From contig NZ_JBMPPC010000005.1 of assembly GCF_049340185.1 (NCBI RefSeq), forward strand, positions 310,001 through 374,000: a stretch of DNA of 64,000 bases, in the 5' to 3' direction. The notes under the pieces were generated by a model. The model ran no database searches, was not told the origin of the DNA, and was given only the letters and a program-made list of their open reading frames with translations. Positions within the stretch are counted from its first letter, which is position 1. Every line of letters starts with the position of its first letter. This document shows, piece by piece, positions 36,416 through 43,755 of this stretch. A program made the translations under genes and the position numbers. This DNA is from Undibacterium sp049340185. GTDB lineage: Bacteria; Pseudomonadota; Gammaproteobacteria; Burkholderiales; Burkholderiaceae_D.

Positions 36416-36429
36416 CCAAAGCGCTTTGA
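36416..36429. promoter_or_regulatory. LacI-type operator 1 before the cytoplasmic alpha-glucosidase
   Basis: CCAAAGCGCTTTGA, one base from the perfect palindrome. Its centre is 31 bp from that of operator 2, the same spacing as the pair at 23.2 kb. Confidence 0.75.
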
Positions 36430-36443
36430 ATTATACTTTGAAG

Positions 36444-36463
36444 AATCCAAAGCGCTTTGGATT
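36444..36463. promoter_or_regulatory. LacI-type operator 2 (perfect 20-bp palindrome)
   Basis: AATCCAAAGCGCTTTGGATT is a perfect palindrome about 97 bp before the glucosidase start. A -10-like TATACT at 36432-36437 lies between the two operators, so binding could block transcription of the glucosidase gene. Confidence 0.8.
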
Positions 36464-36559
36464 TGATTTGATCTAAGGTTGGTAAGACAACTTTGCGCTA
36501 AGTAATTGTTGATAGCAGGTAATTGATTCTTGCTAGATAGATAAAATAAGAGACATGGT

Positions 36560-38227
36560 ATGAGCGATCTGCACGAAAAATCGGAACAAAATTCAGGCAA
36601 GAATTCTGCTGGCAAGACTGACTGGTGGCGCGAAGCCGTGATTTACCAGGTGTATCCGCGTAGCTATCTGGATACGAACGGTGACGGTGTAGGTGATTTG
36701 CCCGGCATCACTGCCAAGCTCGATTACATCGCTAGTCTCGGCGTCGACATTGTATGGATCTCGCCGTTCTTCACATCGCCGATGAGGGACTTTGGTTATG
36801 ATGTGTCTGACTACTGCAATGTGGATCCCTTGTTCGGTACTCTGGCTGATTTTGATCGATTGATACAACGTGCTCATACACTTGGTTTAAAGATCATGAT
36901 TGATCAGGTGCTATCTCATACTTCGGATGCTCACCCGTGGTTCGTCGAGAGCCGTAGCAGCCGAACCAATTCAAAAGAGGACTGGTATGTTTGGGCCGAT
37001 CCTAAGGCTGACGGGACGCCACCGAACAACTGGATGTCAATTTTTGGCGGCTCTGCCTGGCAATGGGATACTCGTCGCCTGCAATATTATCTGCACAATT
37101 TTCTGACTAGTCAGCCTGATATGAATTTCCATCAGCCCGCTGTACAACAGGCGCATCTGGATAATATGCGTTTCTGGCTGGAACGAGGTGTCGATGGGTT
37201 CCGTCTTGATGCCTGCATTTTTCATTTTCATGACCAGCAGCTACGTAGCAATCCTCCTGCAGTAAAGCAAAACACGACCAGTGTTTCCGCAGTCAATCCG
37301 TATGGCATGCAAGCACATATCTACGACAATACTCGTCCTGAAAATCTCGCGTTCTTTGAAAAAGTCCGTTGTCTTTTGAATGAGTACGACGCAATTTCTA
37401 TCGGTGAAATTGGTTCCGATGATGCGCTCGGTGTGATGGCAGAATACACCGCCGATAATAACAAGCTGCACATGGCCTACAGCTTCAACCTACTGACATC
37501 TGACAAGTCGGCGCAGTACATCCGCTCACAGGTTGAAGAGTTTGAGCGGCGGGTACTTGGTGGTGGCGCCTCGTGGTCCGTGGGCAACCACGACGTGGCA
37601 CGTGTGATGAGCCGCTGGGGCGGTGTTCAAGCGACACCTGAATTCGCCAAGCTTGTCCTCGCAATGCAGTTGTCGTTAAAGGGGACACCATGCCTGTATC
37701 AAGGGGACGAGCTCGCTCTGGTTGAAGCTGATTTGCCTTATGAGGTGTTGCAGGATCCTGTGGGGATTACTTTCTGGCCCGAGTCTAAAGGCCGTGACGG
37801 CTGCCGTACACCGATGCCTTGGGATGCTACTTCTGTCAATGCCGGATTCTCCGAAGGTAAACCCTGGCTACCCGTGCCAGCAGAGCATCGTGCCGCCGCT
37901 GTCTCACTTCAGGAATCTGATCCGGATTCGGCGCTGAATTTCAGTCGCCATATTCTCCACTGGCGTAAGAAAATTCCTCAGCTGACGCGTGGCGATATCA
38001 CTTTCTTTGCAGCGCCAGAACCTGTGCTGGCATTACGCCGCAGCCTTGATGGCATGCCTGGTGTGATTGCGGCATTTAATTTAGGTAGCGAGGCCATCAC
38101 CTTTGACTGGCCTGAGGTCTCTGGATATGTGGCGATGAGCGGACATCGCTTACATGGCGACGTGCAGGGAAGTCAAGTGAGTTTGCCAGCCTATGGTGCG
38201 TGGTTTGGCATACAAATTCAGGCGTAA
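36560..38227 (+). CDS. Cytoplasmic GH13 alpha-glucosidase
   Basis: A 555-residue enzyme without a signal peptide, starting MSDLHEKSEQNSGKNSAGKT. It has 'WWREAVIYQVYPRSYLDTNG', then GH13 regions 'DQVLSH' (~115), 'GFRLDAC' (~213), 'GEIG' (~282) and 'GNHDVARV' (~341). The overall pattern fits the oligo-1,6-glucosidase/alpha-glucosidase subfamily that acts on maltose and short oligomers (GH13_23-like). As the only starch enzyme here without a signal, it probably releases glucose from imported maltose, feeding the glucokinases. Directly controlled by the adjacent LacI operators (inference). Confidence 0.9.
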   Translation: MSDLHEKSEQNSGKNSAGKTDWWREAVIYQVYPRSYLDTNGDGVGDLPGITAKLDYIASLGVDIVWISPFFTSPMRDFGYDVSDYCNVDPLFGTLADFDRLIQRAHTLGLKIMIDQVLSHTSDAHPWFVESRSSRTNSKEDWYVWADPKADGTPPNNWMSIFGGSAWQWDTRRLQYYLHNFLTSQPDMNFHQPAVQQAHLDNMRFWLERGVDGFRLDACIFHFHDQQLRSNPPAVKQNTTSVSAVNPYGMQAHIYDNTRPENLAFFEKVRCLLNEYDAISIGEIGSDDALGVMAEYTADNNKLHMAYSFNLLTSDKSAQYIRSQVEEFERRVLGGGASWSVGNHDVARVMSRWGGVQATPEFAKLVLAMQLSLKGTPCLYQGDELALVEADLPYEVLQDPVGITFWPESKGRDGCRTPMPWDATSVNAGFSEGKPWLPVPAEHRAAAVSLQESDPDSALNFSRHILHWRKKIPQLTRGDITFFAAPEPVLALRRSLDGMPGVIAAFNLGSEAITFDWPEVSGYVAMSGHRLHGDVQGSQVSLPAYGAWFGIQIQA

Positions 38228-38291
38228 GAATTGATTCTGGCTAACAGTAAAAAATAGGTAAAAGCGGGAATATAAAAACAGGAACGAATAC

Positions 38292-38375
38292 AGGAATTAA
38301 TACAAAAATTAATACAAAAATTAATACAAAAATTAATACAAAAATTAATACAAAAATTAATACAGTAACCAATAC
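38292..38375. repeat. 12-bp tandem repeat tract
   Basis: Five perfect copies of AAAAATTAATAC (38304-38363) with degenerate copies on both sides (38292-38303 and 38364-38375). It lies in the convergent gap after the cytoplasmic glucosidase and just before the terminator at 38382. Confidence 0.9.
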
Positions 38376-38381
38376 ATAAGC

Positions 38382-38412
38382 AAATAAAGGGCAGATGATC
38401 TGCCCTTTATTT
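38382..38412. terminator. Bidirectional intrinsic terminator between convergent glycosidase genes
   Basis: AAATAAAGGGCAGA (38382-38395) pairs perfectly with TCTGCCCTTTATTT (38399-38412) around a 3-nt loop. A/T flanks allow termination in both directions. Confidence 0.9.
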
Positions 38413-38446
38413 TATCTATTTATTTTGCCTATCTATTGTCTTTTTT

Positions 38447-39793
38447 TTATTTTGCAAATACTTTGTATTCCCAAGGTTTTAAAGTGAATTTTTGTGATCC
38501 TGTTGTAAGTAATTTTTCGCCTGACATGACATCAACCATACCCTTATCTTTGAGTGCGTGGCTGACTGTTGCTACCTGTTCTTTATTCGATAAATTAAAA
38601 ATAGCCACAATTTTATTACGCTCTTTTTGACGGGTAAATGCAAACACATTGTCGTCATTGCCCGTGTTGATTTTGACTAGCTGACCACCGGCAAGTCCGT
38701 TCCACAACGCTTTGTTCGTTTTCTTCAACTGAAATAATTTGGTGTATAGCTGCTTGAACGGATGATCTTTCCATTGAATAGGGTCGCGCTCAAAGAAGTC
38801 CAGACGTTTGGTGTTGCCGGCTTCTTGTCCGCTATACAGCAGTGGCATTCCCTTGAGTACATTTGACAGCACCAAGAAGGATTCTGTCGCGTCGCCAAGT
38901 CGTTCAAATTCTGTTCCCTCCCAGCTATTCAGATCATGGTTCGTAATGTGCAACATGCGATAAGAATTTGGATGGTAGTTCTTTTCTTCGCCATTCAGGT
39001 AGGCATCTATATCTTTCGCAGATTTTTTACCCTGAGCGACATCATTGAATAAGTCCTTGAATTGCCAGCCATAGGTCATGTCGAAGGCTTTTTCCTGTAA
39101 TTGGAATTCGGTTGCTTCCGCCAGCATGAAGACGGGTTTGGTCTTGTCGAGTGCGACTCTCGCTTCATTCCAAAAGTCGACCGGTACCATTGCGGCGACA
39201 TCGCAGCGGAAGCCGTCAAGCTGATATTCTGTAAGCCAGAAACGCATTGCCTCGATCATTTCGCTGCGTAGTTGTTTGTTTTCATAGTTCAGTGCAATTA
39301 CGTCCATCCAGTCAGGAACCGGTGGCGTGAAATGGCCATCCTTATCTTTTTTATAGAAATCAGGATGTTCTTTGGCCCATGGATGATCCCAGGCCGTATG
39401 GTTAGGAACCCAGTCGATGATCACGTACATGCCTGCTGCATGAATGGCATTTACCAGGTGTTTAAAATCAGCAGGTGTACCAAATTCCGGATTGACACCA
39501 CGATAGTCTTTTACCGCGTAATAACTGCCTAAAGTGCCTTTGCGATTTATCTCGCCGATAGGATTGATCGGCATCAGCCAGATCACACTAACTCCCATCT
39601 TCTTTAATTCTGGCAGATATTCCTCAAATTTTTGAAAGCTACCTTCTTTTGAATGCTGGCGAATATTCGCTTCATAAATCGTGGCGTTCTTTGTCCATGC
39701 CAGATGTTTCACTGAAGATTGCACTTGTGCGTAAGCGGTAAGTGGTACGAGAGTGCTGGCACTCAATGCAAGTAAGGTAAGTAGTTTTTTCAT
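38447..39793 (-). CDS. Periplasmic alpha-amylase family enzyme (GH13), third gene of amylase operon
   Basis: A 448-residue enzyme with signal peptide MKKLLTLLALSASTLVPLTA (cleavage near AYA-Q). GH13 regions: 'DWVPNH' (127-132), 'GFRCDVA' with Asp198, 'MLAEATE' with Glu226, and 'ITNHDLNS' with Asp287, so all catalytic acids are present. It is short for the family and has only a small C-terminal beta domain. GAGG precedes the start. The stop of the previous gene in the operon is 66 bp upstream. Specificity (amylase or maltogenic type) cannot be fixed from sequence. Confidence 0.9.
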   Translation of the reverse strand: MKKLLTLLALSASTLVPLTAYAQVQSSVKHLAWTKNATIYEANIRQHSKEGSFQKFEEYLPELKKMGVSVIWLMPINPIGEINRKGTLGSYYAVKDYRGVNPEFGTPADFKHLVNAIHAAGMYVIIDWVPNHTAWDHPWAKEHPDFYKKDKDGHFTPPVPDWMDVIALNYENKQLRSEMIEAMRFWLTEYQLDGFRCDVAAMVPVDFWNEARVALDKTKPVFMLAEATEFQLQEKAFDMTYGWQFKDLFNDVAQGKKSAKDIDAYLNGEEKNYHPNSYRMLHITNHDLNSWEGTEFERLGDATESFLVLSNVLKGMPLLYSGQEAGNTKRLDFFERDPIQWKDHPFKQLYTKLFQLKKTNKALWNGLAGGQLVKINTGNDDNVFAFTRQKERNKIVAIFNLSNKEQVATVSHALKDKGMVDVMSGEKLLTTGSQKFTLKPWEYKVFAK

Positions 39794-39859
39794 GTCGTCC
39801 TCAAAGAGATCAGTCGTTAAAAAATAGGTATGTTCAGTCAGCTATAAATCGGTTATTTG

Positions 39860-41767
39860 TCAGAGTTCGTTGATGTCGATAATGGTCGCTGAGAGTGGCG
39901 ACAAATGCAGGGATTTTTTCAAATCGACCTCCTGTCCTGTCAATACGTTGCGGCCCTTTGCCGTGGGGCTTAACATTTCAGAAAAGCGTGAGGTAGTGAG
40001 ATTAGTCTCAATCGTATTTTTGTTTAATATCACCATCACTTTTTGAGTGCCGGTGTACCGAAAATAAACATAGCAACCGTTTTCCGGGAGGTAATGCAAT
40101 AACTTTCCCTGCTGAATAGCGGCAGAGGTTTTTCGCCAGTTCAGTAATTGGCGCATAAAATCCTGTGCTTCTTTTTGCATCTTACTTAATCCCTTACCTG
40201 TAAATGCACTAACCTTGTCACCGGTCCAACCGCCCGGGAAATCGCTGCGCACCTTGCCGTCATCACGTTTTTTCGGACTTTGCATCAACACTTCTGTGCC
40301 ATAAAAAAATTGCGGAATACCCCGCATCGTGGCGAGATACGTCAATGCCATTTTGTAGTGCGGCAGGCTATTATTTAATGCTGAAAAAAGCCGGCTTGTA
40401 TCGTGGTTGCCCTCAAAAATAACCAGGTTGCTGGCATCCGGATAGATAAAGTCATTGGCAATTGCCAGATACATTTTCAATAAACCCTCTGATGCTGATT
40501 CCTCACCCATCAAGCCCGCACGCAGACTGTCATGTAAGGGGAAATCCATCATGCCGGGCATACTAGAAACATAGCCGTCCTGATTAATTTTTCCTCGCTG
40601 CCAGTAAGCGACGATGGCGGGGTTATTGCTCCACTCTTCGCCGACGAGATTCAGATGCGGATATTCATTGATCACACTACGCGACCACTCAGCGAGAAAG
40701 TTTTTGTCTGAGTAAGAATAGGTGTCAGTGCGAATGCCGGACAGATCGGCGTATTCAATCCACCAGATGGTGTTTTGTATCAGGTAAGTCGCTAGTAGGG
40801 AATTGCGCTGATTCAGGTCAGGCATCGTGGTTGTGAACCAGCCGCTGGCGAATTTTTCTTTATCGCCTTGTGCTGCATGCGGGTCTTGCACTGTGCTACG
40901 CGCATGCGAGGTTTCTGTATATTTGTTTGGGAAATTTAACCAGTCGGGCGTAGGCATGTCCCTCATCCACCAGTGCCCGGATCCTATGTGGTTCAGCACG
41001 ATGTCCTGAATAAATCCCAGGCCTTTGCTTTTCGCTTTACTGACCAGCTGGCGATAGTCCTCGTTACTTCCCAGTCTGGCGTCAACCTGATACAGGTCGG
41101 TTGCTGAGTAGCCGTGATAGGAATAAGCAGCTTGATTATTTTGTGTCAGTGGAGTCGGCCAGATCGTGGTGAATCCCATCTGAGCGATGTAATCCAGATG
41201 ATCGCTAACGCCTTGTAAATCACCGCCATGCCTGCCGCCGGGTTTGGCGCGATTGCTGCTTTCTATGAGTTGCGCAACCGAGTCATTCTCCGGATTGCCA
41301 TTTGCGAACCGGTCTGGCACTAGCAAATATATCGCATCAGACGGACTGAAGCCTTTGCGTTGTGCAGAATGCGCGCGGCGCGCATTGAGCTGATAGCCGG
41401 TGTTTAGAACCTTGATTCCCTGGCGACTAAAGTTGATGTCCAGCTTACCCGGTAAGGCTTGCTGAGTAACGTCGAGCTGGATAAATAGATAGTTAGGATT
41501 GCTGACTCGCTGGACGGATGTGATGGTGACTCCGGGATACTGAATATCAGGAGTCAGTTCTCCAATGCGGCGGCCGTGCACCATTAACTGTAGCTGCGGA
41601 TTATTCATTCCCACCCACCATGATGCCGGTTCCAGGTGCGCGATCTGGTAATCCGCTGGCGCGGCTGCTGTAGTTGTTACCCGGGCAGCGAGCGTTTGAG
41701 CACGTACTGTATTAGTGAGCTGTCCGCTCAGGCTAATCAACGCAAGCAGGGAGTAAAGTAGCTTCAT
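39860..41767 (-). CDS. Periplasmic neopullulanase/cyclomaltodextrinase-like enzyme (GH13)
   Basis: Starting at the ATG at 41767 gives 635 residues with signal peptide MKLLYSLLALISLSGQLTNT (to VRA-Q). A TTG at 41827 would add 20 charged residues before the signal and is rejected. Residues ~40-130 form an N-terminal cyclomaltodextrinase-type sandwich ('LEPASWWVGMNNPQLQLMVHG'), then the barrel with 'DIVLNH' (255-260), 'SGIRTDTYSY' (Asp348), 'LVGEEW' (Glu377) and 'FEGNHDTSR' (Asp456). It resembles SusA-type neopullulanases. It is the second gene of the minus-strand amylase operon, 63 bp after the lipoprotein amylase. Confidence 0.9.
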   Translation of the reverse strand: MKLLYSLLALISLSGQLTNTVRAQTLAARVTTTAAAPADYQIAHLEPASWWVGMNNPQLQLMVHGRRIGELTPDIQYPGVTITSVQRVSNPNYLFIQLDVTQQALPGKLDINFSRQGIKVLNTGYQLNARRAHSAQRKGFSPSDAIYLLVPDRFANGNPENDSVAQLIESSNRAKPGGRHGGDLQGVSDHLDYIAQMGFTTIWPTPLTQNNQAAYSYHGYSATDLYQVDARLGSNEDYRQLVSKAKSKGLGFIQDIVLNHIGSGHWWMRDMPTPDWLNFPNKYTETSHARSTVQDPHAAQGDKEKFASGWFTTTMPDLNQRNSLLATYLIQNTIWWIEYADLSGIRTDTYSYSDKNFLAEWSRSVINEYPHLNLVGEEWSNNPAIVAYWQRGKINQDGYVSSMPGMMDFPLHDSLRAGLMGEESASEGLLKMYLAIANDFIYPDASNLVIFEGNHDTSRLFSALNNSLPHYKMALTYLATMRGIPQFFYGTEVLMQSPKKRDDGKVRSDFPGGWTGDKVSAFTGKGLSKMQKEAQDFMRQLLNWRKTSAAIQQGKLLHYLPENGCYVYFRYTGTQKVMVILNKNTIETNLTTSRFSEMLSPTAKGRNVLTGQEVDLKKSLHLSPLSATIIDINEL

Positions 41768-41830
41768 TGGTTTTAATTTATTTGGATTCACTAATTCAAG
41801 TCGCACACTTACTTTAGAGGCCAGCAATCG

Positions 41831-43510
41831 CTATGGCGTCACGTTGATTACCTGCACAGATTGCGCTGCCATAGTGATTTGGGCATTTCCCGATCCATCG
41901 GCAAGTATTGTCGTTCCGCTTTGCGGATAGAGGCTTGCCAGACTTGCATTAGCAGATAAATTGCTCAGATTTGCCTGCGCTGATGCGCTGCCGTAATTAA
42001 TCAATACCAGCGTTTTTTCACTACCAGACTGACGCTGAAACCCCATGAGACTGCCGGAGACAAATACATTGCTGTAATTGCCCTGACTGACGGATAAGCG
42101 GCTATTGCGCAAGCTGAGCATGGCTTTATAAAAGCTGTAGATAGAGTTTGGATCTGCGATTTGTACGGCGACATTTTGTGTTGCCACATTCGCAGATAAG
42201 GCGCGGAATGGTGTACCCGTACTGAAGCCGGCATTGCTTGCATTATTAGTCCAGCTCATCGGTGTACGTAACTTGGGATCGCCACTCAGTGTAGCGGCTC
42301 CCGCCATGCCGATTTCTTCCCCATAGTAAATAAAAGGCGTACCCGGTTGCAGTAAATAAGTAGCGGCGGCAAGTTTATATTTGGCCGTATCTCCACCGAC
42401 CTGATCCCATAAGCGATCCCCGGCAAATGAGTCATGGTTCGAGACCATGGTCGAGACCTCGGTTGTCATCGTCTTGAAGTAATTCGCGACGGCATTGATC
42501 GCATCCGTTTTACCTTTCGCTGCGTTCACGACGTCGTAATTGTGGCCAAAACCAAAGGCGCTGCCGCAGACATTACCAGCAGAAAATCCTGCTACGTCTT
42601 CAGGTGCTTCGCACACCATGAAACGACGTTGATACGCATTGATGGCTTGATGAACGCTGCCCATGATGGGGTAGTTTTGTGGCTGGTCGTACCAGTCATT
42701 CGGACCATTTTCGACCAGATGGCCTACGGCATCAAAACGAAAGCCGTCAACCCCGCGGTTCATCCAGAAGCGCAGATTGTCCTGATGGTAGCTAAGCACG
42801 TTGGGATTGAGCATGTTGAAGTCGGGCATCTGTGACCAGAAGCCCGCAAAATAGGCGCCGTTTGAGGTGCTATACCAGGGATTCGTACCAAAAATACTCC
42901 AGCCAGTCGGAGTCGTATCTTTCCAGACATACCAGGAGCGATAGTCATTTGAGGGCGATGCGGATGAGTTGATGAATAGCGGGTTCTGCGCTGCGCTATG
43001 GTTCATTACATAATCGAGAATAATCCCGATACCGCGTGCATGCGCTTGTTTGACCAGTTCATCAAAATCGGCAAGATTGCCGTACCCGGTTTCAATATTC
43101 CGGTAGTCGCTGACGGCATAGCCATGATCCGCATCCTGACTGCGTGTGACTGGCATCAGCCAGATGCCTTTAATACCTAAGTCGCGTAAGTAGTCGAGAC
43201 TTTGTATAACACCCCGCAAGTCTCCGATGCCATCGCCGTCGCTGTCTTTGTAGCCGCGTACGTAGATTTCTATGAATGCACCTTTGCTCCACCCATCGGG
43301 CAAGCTGCTGGCGACGTTGCCGGTAGAAACGCCGCTGATATCGACGGGCGGCAAGCTCGGTGGCGTCGGTGTAGTTGGCGTACTGGGGAGTGAGACTGTA
43401 GCGCCAGATCCTGACCCGCCACCGCAGGCGCTGATCGCTAGTGCAAACACGAGACAGGTGATTGAAATCAAAGGCCGCCCATTACACGCAGAATGAACTG
43501 TGTTATGCAT
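41831..43510 (-). CDS. Lipoprotein alpha-amylase (GH13), first gene of amylase operon
   Basis: A 559-residue enzyme with a lipoprotein signal: 'LVFALAISACGGGSGSG', lipobox Cys at residue 29, then a Pro/Thr-rich linker to ~60. The Cys is followed by Gly, so no inner-membrane retention signal is obvious; an outer-membrane or surface anchor is likely. GH13 regions: 'DYVMNH' (166-171), 'GVDGFRFDAVGH' (Asp260), 'MVCEAPED' (Glu301) and 'MVSNHDSF' (Asp360). A HexR-type operator lies 15 bp upstream of the start, next to the GGAGA ribosome site. Confidence 0.92.
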   Translation of the reverse strand: MHNTVHSACNGRPLISITCLVFALAISACGGGSGSGATVSLPSTPTTPTPPSLPPVDISGVSTGNVASSLPDGWSKGAFIEIYVRGYKDSDGDGIGDLRGVIQSLDYLRDLGIKGIWLMPVTRSQDADHGYAVSDYRNIETGYGNLADFDELVKQAHARGIGIILDYVMNHSAAQNPLFINSSASPSNDYRSWYVWKDTTPTGWSIFGTNPWYSTSNGAYFAGFWSQMPDFNMLNPNVLSYHQDNLRFWMNRGVDGFRFDAVGHLVENGPNDWYDQPQNYPIMGSVHQAINAYQRRFMVCEAPEDVAGFSAGNVCGSAFGFGHNYDVVNAAKGKTDAINAVANYFKTMTTEVSTMVSNHDSFAGDRLWDQVGGDTAKYKLAAATYLLQPGTPFIYYGEEIGMAGAATLSGDPKLRTPMSWTNNASNAGFSTGTPFRALSANVATQNVAVQIADPNSIYSFYKAMLSLRNSRLSVSQGNYSNVFVSGSLMGFQRQSGSEKTLVLINYGSASAQANLSNLSANASLASLYPQSGTTILADGSGNAQITMAAQSVQVINVTP

Positions 43511-43524
43511 ACTGTCTCCATATA

Positions 43525-43539
43525 TGTAGATTAACTACA
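43525..43539. promoter_or_regulatory. HexR-type operator before the amylase operon
   Basis: TGTAGA-TTA-ACTACA matches the consensus at 11 of 12 defined positions. It ends 15 bp upstream of the lipoprotein amylase start on the minus strand, so a bound repressor would block the start of transcription or elongation. Confidence 0.7.
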
Positions 43540-43620
43540 TACTATTTATAGGTATATTTTAGGTTTTCCTAAATTTTTACCTAATTCTAAGCTTTAAAAG
43601 TCCGCTTGGCTAACATTATT

Positions 43621-43635
43621 TGTAGTTATGCTACA
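43621..43635. promoter_or_regulatory. HexR-type operator before the pullulanase gene
   Basis: TGTAGT-TAT-GCTACA, 11 of 12 positions, 121 bp before the pullulanase start. Its right half overlaps TACAAT, a possible -10 box. The spacing to the other operator in this divergent region is 96 bp centre to centre. Confidence 0.7.
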
Positions 43636-43755
43636 ATAAAATCGACAGTAAAAATGTTGCTCTACTACGAAGGCAGGAGATTGGCCTGAGGATATGCGCG
43701 CTTGTTTAAATCGCTAATGAGTTGAATGAAAAATTGAGATGGGGGCAACAGGTAT

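Noticed and set aside
38292..38375. 12-bp tandem tract as a CRISPR array
   Set aside because: The units are adjacent without unique spacers and are too short.
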